From: Beroe ovata
Lineage: Eukaryota; Ctenophora; Nuda; Beroida; Beroidae
Direction: 5' to 3'
Assembly (NCBI GenBank): GCA_946803715.1
Contig: CAMPET010000248.1
Location: 40,971 to 78,007 of the forward strand
Length of the DNA: 37,037 nt
Part shown: positions 11,568 to 24,725 of the stretch, piece after piece
Layout of the letters: each line of letters opens with the position of its first letter
Numbering within the stretch: position 1 is the stretch's first letter
Notes under the pieces: model-generated
What the model was told of the DNA's origin: nothing
Databases searched by the model: none
Seen by the model: the letters and a program-made list of their open reading frames with translations, nothing else
Translations under genes and position numbers: made by a program

Positions 11568-12074
11568 TACACCATGTTATACACGTTGCCATGGTGATAC
11601 GCGCTACCATGGTTACATGTTTTTGATCAGCTATGACAGGATAGAAGAGAAGAAGGTGGTGCCGGACTGCCGGAGCCGCTACGAATTTGAGCAGGACGAT
11701 ATGCCCGCAAACGTCAGTGTTGCGATAGGATCTTCAAAGCCATCATCATTTCATGTAAAAATGACACATTTACGGACAAATCCCAAACTCGATAGCGGAT
11801 CAGACAATTTGGATCAAGTTCGGGCCAGAAATTTCAACGTTTTGAGGAAATTGATTGCTGATATTTCATATTGTTTGTTCAAATCTGATATTATTTGAAA
11901 ACAGCTTTTTAGTTCGCAGCAATCATTAGAAAAGGGGAATGCTCACATAATCTGAAGGAATCTGAAGAGAAAAATTGAAAATAGTGTAGAAACAAATAAT
12001 TGACACCAGCAGTAAAGCTAATTGCATTGACACCACACAGCACTCTAAAATTGACAGTTTCTTGACACCACCCC
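11568..12074. other. Convergent 3' intergenic region (Ly6-like gene / GPCR)
   Basis: About 500 bp between the stop codons of two facing genes. It contains two CCATGG-centred imperfect palindromes (GTTGCCATGGTGAT near 11584, GCTACCATGGTTAC near 11603). An open frame at 11617-11898 has no recognisable content and is treated as 3' UTR sequence. Confidence 0.5.
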
Positions 12075-13271
12075 TCACACCATTGACTCATTCAAATCCT
12101 TGACATTGTTCACCAGCACAAAACATCTAGGAGTAGCACAACGATCACTGCACTCAGAGTATTCTGTGTTGTCATGACACCGAAATGCACCCTGACACTT
12201 CCTCTCCCCATGAGTATGACAACCACTAATGCTGTTACTATGGTTGTTGCGATGGTTGTTACTAAGATTGTTGCTATGGTTACTACCCTCATACGACTGG
12301 CTATCTCGCTCCATATCATAGAGATTAAACGACCTCATGCGGAAAACGCACTTAGTAAAATATCTGAAGCTAGCGTTAGTCAGATAGTACGCGAACGCGT
12401 TGAAACTCGAATTTATAAAGAGGACAAAGTTCATGAATGTCTTGAACCATACCGGAATCCTGTGGACGGCGGACTGGTCCACAATTGGAACTGTATACCG
12501 GATTACATACGGACTGTACGAACACACGAACACAATTGTCACCACGAATATCAGCGTCAAGTTGGACCGGTTTATATCCCGGCCCTTATCCGTGACAATC
12601 TTGACGAGTCCCAGATTAGCTACGATCAGAATAACCGAGGGGATGAGTGTGTACACGATGGCTTGCATCATGTCTATACGCTGCCAAAACGGGTTCAACT
12701 TCACCCCCACATAGTAGTCACAGCTGCACTTGGGCGGGTAGAGCATCATTTGCCGTGGATCATCAACCCGGACCAGGGACATGAAGTAGTACACTCCTGG
12801 GTGAAGCAGTCCTAGCATCCACGAGGTCCCAGTCACGAGGAGTGAGGTCCGGGCTGACATATTCCATACTCGCAGCGGGTACTGACATCTGAGGAATTTG
12901 TTCAGGGACAGCATGGTGATGAAGCAGATCGTTGCGATAGCAGGGGTGTATTGGAAGTATGAAGTTAGCCGACACATCGTGTCGCCCAGCACCCATTTCT
13001 GTCCACTGCACAGGGTGATAAGGGTGGGTAACACCCACACGAGGTTTACAAATATGTCAGAAACAGCGAGATTCTTGATGAAAAGTAGGGAGTTGGTGTC
13101 AATCCTTATAGCACGTTTATACGTTGCTAGGAGGATGAACACGTTACCAAGGATACCGAGGATAAATGAGATGCTTGACCAAAGGATGAGGAATATCACT
13201 GCGGGAAAGGGGAAGGAGAAGGTGTCATAGTCAGGATCAGGGGTGGTGTCATTCAGAGAGGTGTTATCCAT
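12075..13271 (-). CDS. Orphan rhodopsin-family (class A) GPCR, single exon
   Basis: A 398-aa protein with seven hydrophobic segments: TM1 about 23-50 (LGNVF, Asn43 = 1.50), TM2 62-87 (NLAVSD, Asp72 = 2.50), TM3 101-128, TM4 142-166, TM5 201-226 (Pro211 = 5.50), TM6 237-262 (Pro254, SYSPYV), TM7 274-302. The extracellular side has N-glycosylation sites at the N-terminus (NTS, NDT), the ECL1 Trp-93 and Cys100, which should pair with Cys182 or Cys184 in ECL2. Two class hallmarks are changed: DRY at the end of TM3 reads NKF (124-126), and NPxxY in TM7 reads NAFAY (291-295). The C-tail is long and rich in Asn, Ser, His and Cys. The pattern fits invertebrate peptide or amine-like orphan receptors; the ligand is unknown. 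The start is the first ATG, just before the predicted extracellular tail. Confidence 0.88.
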   Translation of the reverse strand: MDNTSLNDTTPDPDYDTFSFPFPAVIFLILWSSISFILGILGNVFILLATYKRAIRIDTNSLLFIKNLAVSDIFVNLVWVLPTLITLCSGQKWVLGDTMCRLTSYFQYTPAIATICFITMLSLNKFLRCQYPLRVWNMSARTSLLVTGTSWMLGLLHPGVYYFMSLVRVDDPRQMMLYPPKCSCDYYVGVKLNPFWQRIDMMQAIVYTLIPSVILIVANLGLVKIVTDKGRDINRSNLTLIFVVTIVFVCSYSPYVIRYTVPIVDQSAVHRIPVWFKTFMNFVLFINSSFNAFAYYLTNASFRYFTKCVFRMRSFNLYDMERDSQSYEGSNHSNNLSNNHRNNHSNSISGCHTHGERKCQGAFRCHDNTEYSECSDRCATPRCFVLVNNVKDLNESMV

Positions 13272-14085
13272 TATAGTAGTAGTAGTAGTGCGGTGTCAAG
13301 AGTTGACTTTGTATGTGTGATGAGTTATCTTCCGTGCAGATTCGAATAGAATCATCAACTGTAATATGAAATATGGAATGAAATAATAATTCAGGCACAC
13401 TCACGCACACGCACACTCACAGACACACAAACACACGTAACGGCTCACGCACCCACACGCACACACACCCACAAACACACTTAAAATATCTCTGAAAGTG
13501 ACCGATAGATATCTCACACAGATGGACAACTTTGACCATCACACACAGGTTTGGATCCTCTCAAGTCACTTAGAGAGGTCAAATGGTCACGCTAAAGTGA
13601 TCATGAACTGTAACAGATAGCGAGAAAATGAGGATTTGTGCTACAATATTCTATCTAAAAATCCGGGGGAATCAGCGAAAAGGTGCTAATGTTAGTCTAG
13701 GGACAGGAAATTGTGCTAACGTCTGGAAAAGTAGCAGTCATACAATCAAAGAGGGTAGCATGAGCAAAGTCAATTAATATCGGTTGGAGCTGCTCTATCA
13801 AAGTTTGATTCAAGAACTGGATCATAGTTAGTAAACCACCTGTTAATTAATAGTCAAAACTTAACACCTCATACAACTTTAAACTGAGGAGAGTGAATAA
13901 GAAGAAATTAATGGGAAGTGGGTTTTTCACCAAAATTATCCTGACAAGATAATTATGTGAAAGTGCCGTGACGTCACGACTTGACATATGATGTGCTCGA
14001 ATATCACGGATGACACAATACTGTCATGACGGTAGAGACAAAGTGGTGTCAGCACATCTGGTGTCAGCTATCACGTGTATGTGTC

Positions 14086-14088
<3 letters not shown>

Positions 14089-14123
<35 letters not shown>

Positions 14124-14140
14124 CTGTGTGTGTGTTTGTT
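14089..14140. repeat. (TG)n microsatellite
   Basis: TG run with a single GACTG interruption near its right end. Confidence 0.9.
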
Positions 14141-14452
14141 TACACACGAACACAGAGTGACATAGATCATTGTTCAATATGAGAATTGAATGAATTACTC
14201 TAGCACCTGTGTTATCTATGGTGATAGAATATGGATCACAATATATTGGAATCAGAGAGAGAATTGATAGCTATGGAAAGAGCGAACTTTGCACGAAAAA
14301 GACTGGAAGTTATCAAAAGTGGTTTTCAGATTATTCTAAAAGGTTTCTGCGATCATGGTTTAATTAAGATATGCCGTAGTTCTATGTTTGTAATAGCAGA
14401 AAAAGAAAAGTTGAGAAAGGGTGAAGTGCATGTGTTGAGTTCCATGTATGCT

Positions 14453-14535
14453 TGTGTGTGTGTGTGTGTGTGTATGTGTGTGTGTGTGCATGTGTGTATG
14501 TGTGTGTATGTGTGTATGTGTGTATGTGTGTGTAT
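14453..14535. repeat. TG/TATG compound microsatellite
   Basis: (TG)n with regularly spaced TATG interruptions. It forms the tail of a spurious open frame. Confidence 0.9.
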
Positions 14536-16583
14536 GGGGGTAGTATGCTTGTGCACAATTAACAATTAGACAAGTGTCAACAGCAAAACTTGCCGAGGGG
14601 AAGTGCTGGGCGTTTACCCGGAATAAAAAGAACATCAACAACGACAACAACACTGGTGATGAACATAAAAACAACACCAACTTTGTGCTTGAGTTAAGCT
14701 CGTGTCCGATAATTCATTGCTAATAATTGAAGCATGAAGTCTGCATGTCCTTACAATTCCAGAGATATTGCACGCTAAGAAATGAACAATTCGGTTGCCA
14801 AAATTATCGGTTTTCGTGCGAATGACCAACAAAAAGGGGGTGTTTATGTATTGTTGAGGGCCCCGGGCTCTCTTTAGAAAATCATCCCTGCCAACAATCT
14901 GCTGTCAAATAATGACTATAAACAACAGTGTTGATGAAGGAGTACATACAGTATCTGGTTTATGAAGGAGTATTAGGAGCTGGGCGTTGGCTCTCTGATG
15001 CGGTCCTACTTGCTATAGGAGCGGTAGTGAGACTGTGTTAAGTGAGAGTATGAACTAAAGTGAGATGGTTTCGACTAGGTATAACATAAATAGAGATGAA
15101 CATAGATTGGATGCTGAGTATGACTGTAATAAGGCACTCTTCAAGTACACTGAACATTGTTCATGTTTAAGATGAAGCATCACCCATGACAGTTGTGGTG
15201 CAGTGATTAATTGAAAAGTGACCGCATAAATCGTTTCCATGGTAACAGGATTCGTATCACTCGCAATACACCGCGATACATTAAACATAGTAAAAATATT
15301 GAATATCTTGTTGTGAAACAAACAAATAAATCTGCTCTTATCAACAAACAATCTACAATCAAACCCTACAACCAATTAGTTAATTACGTAATCACCGCAA
15401 CGGTGAAGTAGTTATGAAGATAGTAGTATCTGGTAAGATAATCCCAACTAATGTTCCTTACTTCACGAGATGTGGAGAAAGATGATATCATGATCTGAGG
15501 AATCCACAGATCTGAGAGAATTTACATGAGTTCAGGGTGGAATTATATGCAATGTGAATATTAAACCACAGGACGATCAGCAGCTCACTCATGAATACTA
15601 CCTGGATCACTGAGTGACTGAGCACAAGTCAATGAGACAGTATCTTTCAGAGATTAATCATAGAGAGATGGGTGATTATCTCACACAATTCAATTATACT
15701 GAGCAACATTAGACATGATTATATTAAACCCACAATGCTACCACTACTTCAAACTGCTGATGATCGCTAATCAGCAACTCACTGATACACAGGGACTGCT
15801 GGGGATCTCTGGCTAAAGAATCGGTGTCAGAGCTACACACGCAGCAAACGGTCACACACCTAGCCTAGCTGTGACACCCTGACTCGGTGTCACTGAATCT
15901 CTAACCATAGTGTCCCGCTTGAGATCCTTAGCTTCGACAACTAGCTAGGAAGCAGCTGGGCACCCGAGTAAACACAAACGCATGCACAGCATCGTACAGA
16001 GTGACACCCCAAACCCCAATCCATGATCTCTGAACTTATAGTGCAAAGTAGCTACCACAACATGATGAGTCGCTGCAACAAGAGCAATGACCTATAATAT
16101 TGTATAACAGTGGTTCACAGCAAGAATAAATATCAGTATCTGTATAATTATCCCCATACAATTTGCCATAATTATGATTCCCAAATGTACTCAATTACGT
16201 GCTATAATTATCATAAGGGGACGGAAACCCACAAACACAGAACACATATACCATATTTACACACGGTGGAGAGTGTTTTGTGGCATACAGAATGACCCCC
16301 AGAATGCCGCCTACAAAACTGTACAATTATTGTGTGATGCATCAACTTCACGTGAACGTCAAGATATGATCGCACATAAATCAGAAAAAATAACTTTCGA
16401 GCGCGCACTTCGCTTCCTTCATCAGCGGATTTTTTCGTCAAAACTTAAAACAACACCACACAAACTGACCATGTCACAGACATGATCAGTTCACATACCG
16501 TCTCATACACCATCTTTTTTTCAGATCACCACAAACCGTCTTCGTCTCTTCGCCGACTTTTCGTCTCCTTTCCATCTCTTTCT

Positions 16584-19500
16584 TCACGTCTTCTTGAGCT
16601 CATCAATGACTCCACTGAGTCTACTTCTCTGCATCATCTTACTAAACTGACCTGTTGTGCAGTTGACGAGGGACTGGAGCTGCTTGTTGGAGTATGACGG
16701 GAAGTGTTCTCGGAGCCAGACTTCCAAATCCAGCTCCGTCATGTAGTACGCTTTGATGAAGTTCTCGACTGATTCCTTGCCTGGGTGGAGGTGAGATGAG
16801 GATTGAGGAGGTGAGATGAGGAATAGAGGAACCAACAGGAACACAGACACACACACATACGCTGATACACACTACACAGACTCAGCCACACACACATACA
16901 CACACACACAGACACACAAACACGCAAACATACACACACACAACCACACACACAGACACACACAAACAAACACAGACAAACACCTGGAATTGGTTTGATG
17001 GTGATGAACCTATCAAGCTGGACTACAAACTGCTGGAAATCCAGCTGCATCCAGGCCCGACCCTCATGGGTACACTTCTTGGCGGAGCCGAACCCCTCCA
17101 GGAAGACTGAACACATTTCCCGGATACAAAGCGTCCACATCATCTTGTAAACCTGAGGGAGAAGGGTTGTTATAGCAACGCTCACCAGAGCAACACTCAC
17201 CATAGCAACGCTCGTCATAGCAACACTCGCCATAGCAACACTCGCCAATGTTCGAGAAGAATGAGTATCTCACCTCTATTGGAATGGGGACGTACGTGCT
17301 CACTCTAACAAGCTTCTGTTGCATCTTATCCATTTCCTGGAGGAATGGTTACACAATCACAACAAGAATCATGTTGTTATGGCAACAACAATCACCATCA
17401 CAACAACAACAATCACCATAGCAACAGCAACAACAACTCCCATAGCAACAACAACAACTCCCATAGCAACCTTGAGCATGACGTCCACGTATGAGTTAGG
17501 CTCGCTCATCAGATCCTTGATCTCCCACTTGACAGCTACCATCTGCTGTAAGATGGCGGAATATGGCATGGATTTCCCGGCTACACCGCTGTAAACCGCT
17601 TCTCTCAACTCACGGGATAGAGGCAGAGTCTGAGAATTGAGAGAAATTAATTCGAGATAAGAGAAGAAAGTTCTATAGAGTCTTTTGGGGCGAGATCTGA
17701 AGGCAGATTGGGGGAAGGGAATTAGTTTGAATGTTTTGTTCCCTTAACATAAAACACCAAAGCAGGGCAGAGTCTGAAGTGAGAGAGCGCTCAGGGAGGC
17801 TGTTTTTTGGGGGGGACAAGATAACATGTCTCCTGTAAGCTGTTCACATGGCTGATCGTACATAATCGACTATGATAATACCTGGTCATAGAACTGCTTG
17901 AGGAATGTCTGCTTCTCGGCCGGTATCTGGTTATCGAGATACTCCTTCCACAGATCAAACTGTGATGCAAGAAATACCAGGGACTCTGTTGCTATCAGCC
18001 GCTCCTTCAGACCAAACAGATTCTGGGATGAGCACAATATGTTGATCAGGGATTCTAGTTCTAGATGTTGATCTAGGATTCTCGACAAGAACGACAACCT
18101 TTCTCGTGAATTGAGAGGAAGAATTACAAAATGGCTCGATTACAAGATGTCGAATCGGATGATCTTATCGATGAATTCAATGAACTCATCAACCAACCAC
18201 TACTCAGAGATGATGAGAGTGATAAAAGTTCACTACACCACTACTCACATCAGAGTTGTGTAGGTTGATCAACTCCGATACTTGGGGGGAGGGTATACTG
18301 ATACCACTGCCACCACCACCATTGCCACCACCACTGCCACCATGTCGAGCAGGTTCATCAGACAAGATGATGGTGCTCTCTATACGGAGCAGGAGCTGGG
18401 CTAACCTGTATATTCTAGTGTGAGAAACCAGCATGAAACGGTGCGAGGAGTGCGAGGGAGGGGTTGTGGAAGGAGGTTGTTTTGGGCGTGGGGAATAAGG
18501 GCCGTTGCAAATCCGCAATTGTTCGATAAACATCCTTATTTTCGGAAATTCTTTCCAGATTCCTTCTTCCTTTATCGCTCTTACCTTGGATTAGACCCCT
18601 CGACATTTGTTGAAGCGAAGAACACGTAGACAGCGTACATGTAGTACTCAAACAACTGAGACATAGCCACGAGCACATCAAACGCTATCGGTCTCAGGCT
18701 ATCCATCATGAGCATGTACTTGCCGAGGTACCTGATTGGATGCCCGTGATGTCATGGCAACGTGATATGAGTCACGTGGGAATAACGCGTGACCATGGCA
18801 ACGTGCATATATAAAGAAAGAGAGTGCACTACCTCAGCACATTGAGAGTAGTGTTTGTGAGGATGGGTCCATCTCTGCTGGAATTGTGAAACGCAACCTT
18901 GCCGCTCTGCGACCGCTTCCGTCGCGTTAGCTGCAAGATACGAGCTGATTCTCTATACAAGTCATCATTTCTGATTTCTACTCCAACATCAAACCGTATT
19001 CATTTCTGTGATTCAACCCAGCCTCAGACTTTCCAGCCTCTAACCTACGTACCCGCATTCCCATAAACTTGACTTTCCTCGCCACCCTCCTCAACCCCAT
19101 TATAGAACTCACCCCGAATGTCACCACCTCACCACCTCTATCCTCATTCCTCACCTTGTTCTCGTGGACATTCCCGTCCTCCACAAATTCCTGTTTGAGT
19201 TCCTCATCCTCATCTTCGTCACTGTCCCCCTCAAACAGACTCTCCTCCAAACACGATGTCTCGTGGGTGAAGGTGAACGGAGAGGTGGTGGAATCAGAGA
19301 AATAGCCAGAGTCCGGGTCGTTAAATCTGATTATTTAAGGGGGAGAGGTTAGTTGAATAGGAGAAGTGAAGAGAGAGGAGGAAGATTAGAGGAGATTAGA
19401 AGATCACTCATAGGTCGTTCAATCTGACGAGGCAGTTGGAGGGGATAGTTGAGGGGGGGAGAGAATCGATGTTGAATATCGGGTTGGTAGAGATTGAGAG

Positions 19501-22500
19501 GAGAGAAGGAAATGCGGAGATCTACAGTCGTACTCCTTCATAAAACATTTCAACACTCACTTATTCTGTTTCTCATTCCTCTTGTTTGCCATGAATCGGA
19601 ACTCGTTCAGCTGTATGGTGGTGAAGGTCGGTTTGACCGGCATGAGTTCCCACAGCTCAGTATTGAGGAACATGTACAGCTCCTCTGTCCGAGAAGAGTG
19701 GTAGTGACGGAAGTACTGGATGCTCTGTGCTCGGAGCGGCTCTCGGAGCAGGTCGCACGGGATGTTTGGTGTACCGCAGAACTCCACACCCACCTGAGGG
19801 GGGGTTGGAGTTATAGTTGGGAGTGGGGGAATTGAAATGGGGGACACAGTGAGGGGGAAGGGGGTGGATTCAGTACGCAGAACTAAATCTTATAAATGGG
19901 GGATCATAAACTGGGAGGAGTAGTTGGAGATGATTGATCTCAGGTGAGATAGGAATGCTATAGGCTGATATACATAGTTTCGTTGTCCCGGTTACCTGGA
20001 TTAGTCGGTTGACAAGGTCCAGGACTTTGATGAAATCATCGAACTGAAACTGGGACAAATCTTGCGAGGTGAGGAAGAGGTTGACCTTGTTCTGGGCATC
20101 CTGCCAGATCCGGGCCAAACCGAGCTGCAGTTTCTGCAGGAGTATGATAATGAGCGGTGAACGGGTCGATGAATAATCTCTAGTTCTCATAACACATCTC
20201 CGCGCAAAATTGTTACATTGAAACTTGAACGTTTGCCAAAACATTCACACCTGTTGAACATAGTTTTTGTCAAACTGTGACAGCTTATCGGCACAACTGG
20301 TATCATTGTTGTGGAACGCTAACATTCTCTGATAGCTGGACATGATGCCCCACAAAGTGGTGAGGAGACTGGTCAGACATTCTATGTAGAGCGCTGGGGG
20401 TACCGAGCGACACAGCTCTTCGTATTGCACTTTCTGTTCTACTGCGGTGTTACTGGAGTATCTGAGAGGGGTAACCATGGTAACACTGAGACAGACACTA
20501 GACAGACAGACACGCTCATACACCGGAACACACACATACACACACTCACACACACATACACACATACACACACTCACTCACAGACACTCACACACACACA
20601 GACACACACACACACACTCACACACACACACACACAAACACACCTGTACAAGGTCTCGTATGTCCGAGAGTGTATGGCACTGGTGAAGTGCATGTGCAGT
20701 TGGTCCATGGCACTCTGCAGTTTCCCTAGCAACAGGTATGCTGTGGTTATCTTGGTGTAGCGAGCGTGGTCGAAACTGATACACATCACAGCCAGAATCA
20801 CATCCAACTTCTCCTCAATCAATACTGCCGTGTCTTTCAACTTAGAGTTCAGGTCCTAGATGATGGAGACATGACAATTGATAGGTTGATTTGAGAACTA
20901 AAAACATGGAGAATCTCATGCTTGATCAACTGATCACTTTTGAGAATCTCTCAATGCCAACTGGCAAAGTGTCAGCACACTTGACACTGCCACACATGAC
21001 GCGCACATGCGCAGGATGAATGTACCATAATGCACGTATAGCTGCGCGCGCATGTGTACCTGAATACACGTGTACTGTCTAAATGTGACAGCAGCATGCT
21101 GGCAGTCCCTACACACTTGTATCGCCTCTGGGAACTCCTCCTTTTCAATAAGTTCACGGAGTCGTTCATCTGTTTTGTGTAGAATCTTTATAGTCCTTGG
21201 GAGTGAGGGAGGGGGGTAATTAGTAATTAGTAATTAGTGGTGTAATTAGTCGCGAAGTAATGGGAGAATGGAGAGTTACTCATATAATCCAATTGTATGA
21301 GCATATTCCAAGATAAGACCTATTTCGGTCAAGTTTCCAGCAGTGATAGATCAAAAAATGAAGGATGCAAAGCCACTCAAAGCTTGGGGAAGTGGGCTAT
21401 CTGGCAACTGCCGTTCTGTGACTAGATAAATATCAACTCACTTGAGAGTGTTTAGGAGAGCTATCAATCGCTGCCTCTGTGAGTAATGCCCGAGGAGTGT
21501 GATCGCTCCGTCAGTTAGACCTAACTTGGCCTGTTTCACCGAGCTGAAGTGGTGTTAGGGTGAATTCATCCTTGACACCACTTACTGGTGCTTGACATCA
21601 CTCTCTACTGGTGCTTGACATCACTCTCTACTGGTGCTTGACATCACTCTCTACTGGTGCTTGACATCACTCTCTACTGGCGCTTGACACCACTCTCTAC
21701 TGGCGCTTGACATCACTCCCTACTGGCGCTTGACACCACTCTCTTGACATCATTCCTACTGACACTACTTTTAAGGGCACTATTCTGTTGACACCACTTA
21801 GTTGCTGACACCACTTTCACTTGATCGCACTTTCTCGTTGATACTCATCTCCCTGACACCACTTAGTTGCTGACACCACTTTGCTACTCACAATCGAATG
21901 TCGACAGTAACTGCGAATGTTTTCTGGAGATCTTGCTCCAGCTCTATCACTCTATCCAGCTCTGAGCTGAACTCATCCTTCTTACTCAGCAACTCATCCG
22001 TTAACTTCCTCCCAACCTTGTTGACAGGGAAATAAATAGATCAAGGAGCAGCTATTTTATAGCTTTATGAAGGAGTATATATATGAGGAAACACTTGTTT
22101 TTATGAAGGAGAAGTTGTTTTTATGAAGGAGTACTCACGAAGTAGTGTTGAAGTCTCATCATCCGTCTCTTCTCCTCCAGCGCAATCAGATCGTAGTCTC
22201 CTTCCGGCATCTCCTGGAATGATATAGTGTCAAAACCAGATCCCGTTATAAAAAATCACAACCTCACAAATACATAACTCTCATAATCTGGTAACTCTCG
22301 GACATCTGATTCCATCCCGCCATGGGAAGTAGCAGACTTCTCGGAATCTAAGACACAAACCTGGAGAAGTCGGAGACTGGGATCAATGGTTCCGGTGAAG
22401 AGACCCCGGTCAATACCCTTCATCACCTCCTCCCTCTCAGCTGGATCATCCTTATGCTCCTCCCATTCTTTCTGAAAAACGGGGGCGTACTCGAAATTCC

Positions 22501-22731
22501 TCTACCCAATGAGAATGAATTTCAAAAATCGTTCCCATCGTTGAACCTTGTCAATTTCAGTCAAAGCGGAGCACAAATTTATACCCCATTGTTCGTGACT
22601 CTTACCTTGGTACTGATATGTTTCTCATCCAGTATGATTGGTTCATCCTCCACAGTAGAGTCAATAGAGCGTTGTTGAGTGTTTATCAGGGATCTGATCC
22701 GACCCTCCACATCACTCCGTAACTTGTCCAT
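16584..22731 (-). CDS. VPS50: VPS50 / syndetin (CCDC132), EARP complex subunit, 19 exons
   Basis: Large subunit of the endosome-associated recycling protein (EARP) tether, which works with VPS51-53 in recycling endosomal cargo. Exons in transcript order: 22606-22731, 22361-22471, 22139-22213, 21892-22016, 21442-21543, 21060-21195, 20644-20855, 20251-20461, 19996-20133, 19561-19793, 19155-19326, 18833-18930, 18585-18731, about 18249-18405, 17882-about 18102, 17471-17629, 17274-17336, 16984-17152, 16584-16780. All junctions join in phase except exon 14/15. Family hallmarks from memory of the human protein: [80 protein letters not shown]. Product about 950 aa (human 964). The acidic [14 protein letters not shown] stretch is in the usual place. 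A Gly/Ser-rich insert ([13 protein letters not shown]) sits in exon 14. The start is set at the first ATG after an in-frame stop; an extra 5' exon is possible. Confidence 0.95.
16846..16982. repeat. CA-rich microsatellite in last VPS50 intron
   Basis: Degenerate CACACA/GACACA tract filling most of the intron between VPS50 exons 18 and 19. On the coding strand it is a TG-rich stretch starting just after the exon 18 donor. Confidence 0.9.
17160..17245. repeat. CATAGCAACACTCGC minirepeat in VPS50 intron
   Basis: Five to six imperfect 15-bp copies of CATAGCAACRCTCRC between VPS50 exons 17 and 18. Each copy contains an X-box-like half-site (ATAGCAAC). A related CAACAACAATCACCATAG tract fills the next intron (17380-17470). 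Confidence 0.8.
20484..20643. repeat. CA-rich microsatellite in VPS50 intron 7
   Basis: CACACTCACA, CACATACA and CACAGACA variants directly downstream (coding strand) of the exon 7 donor at 20644. Confidence 0.9.
21568..21745. repeat. 23-bp minisatellite in VPS50 intron 4
   Basis: Six to seven copies of GCTTGACATCACTCTCTACTG plus two bases, with CATCACT/CACCACT variation. The core TGACACCACT is also scattered outside the array, for example to about 21880. Confidence 0.88.
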
Positions 22732-23293
22732 CAGGGGGTTCTCTTGTTCCACTCGCTCGTTACAGGTTCGCGTTACACTCGCTTGTTACAGGTTCGCGTT
22801 ACACTCACTTGTTACAGGTTCGCGTTACTCTCGCTTGTTTCACTCGCTTGTTACACTTGCTTGTTACACCCCCTTGTTACACCCGCTCGTTACTCCCGCT
22901 AAAGTAGCAGAAAGAGTGTCCGATGCTTTGTCAACTCATTGTTGCATCTCTAGATCACATTGCCTATTGTGAGTTGGGGAGTGAATTACGGAGTAATAGA
23001 TGAATCAGAGGAGGAATCGTACAGCTGGATGAATACCTACTAAGTTGTACTTCTAAATGAATTGAGCAGGAAGTATGATGGAATCTATAAAACCGAGCAA
23101 CGAAACAATATAATCAAAACGGGAGCCTATATTAACTTTACATAGCTCGATTACAAGGCACAAGCAATCCTTTTGATCCTATCTCAACCATCATAATTAT
23201 AGCATCACAAAACTTCATATCACCAGCTACCATCGACTCCTATTCTTATGGGACGCAGATTTCCGATCGAATCAGGGGCTGATCTCACTAGGA
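22732..23293. other. VPS50 5' flank / MDP1 3' flank with GTTACA minirepeats
   Basis: The 562-bp gap between the VPS50 start and the MDP1 stop. From about 22750 to 22900 it is built of irregular copies of CTCGCTTGTTACAGGTTCGCG and shorter CTTGTTACAC units, directly upstream of VPS50. It could be promoter or 5' UTR. No other gene is seen. Confidence 0.6.
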
Positions 23294-24549
<1,256 letters not shown>

Positions 24550-24725
24550 TCATACAAGGAGATGTCATCAAGAACAAGTTAAGACTTCAAGAGAGATGAT
24601 GAGTTTCAAGGAGTCATTAAGATAAAATATATGCGAAGGAAATAATCGCCATGATGTGAAATATAAATCAGCTGGCACATCGCCAACAAGTAAAGCGTCT
24701 CTCAGCCAATGAGGGCTCTGCATTC

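Larger units (their letters stand above)
13272..16583. other. 3.3-kb gene-free interval between GPCR and VPS50
   Basis: No supported coding region. It includes the presumed GPCR promoter (right of 13271), CA-rich tracts (13395-13480), two TG microsatellites, and AT-rich sequence. A plus-strand open frame at 14231-14569 begins with a charged helical stretch but runs into a TG repeat and is not accepted as a gene. One X-box-like palindrome (GTTTCCATGGTAAC) lies at 15233-15246. Confidence 0.5.

Noticed and set aside
11617-11898. 93-codon plus-strand frame after the Ly6-like gene
   Set aside because: The Ly6 reading frame already ends at 11567 with a complete fold and tail; this frame shows no known motif and could be 3' UTR.
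12174-13230. Several plus-strand and minus-strand frames of 70-213 codons overlapping the GPCR
   Set aside because: All lie inside the GPCR coding region in other frames; the GPCR has clear seven-helix evidence.
14231-14569. Plus-strand 112-codon frame starting with a charged helical segment
   Set aside because: The second half is a TG microsatellite, there is no recognised domain, and no splice signals tie it to another exon.
18978-19250. Separate acidic minus-strand gene of 90 codons
   Set aside because: It is VPS50 exon 11 read on into the next intron; the exon ends at the GTGAGG donor at 19155.
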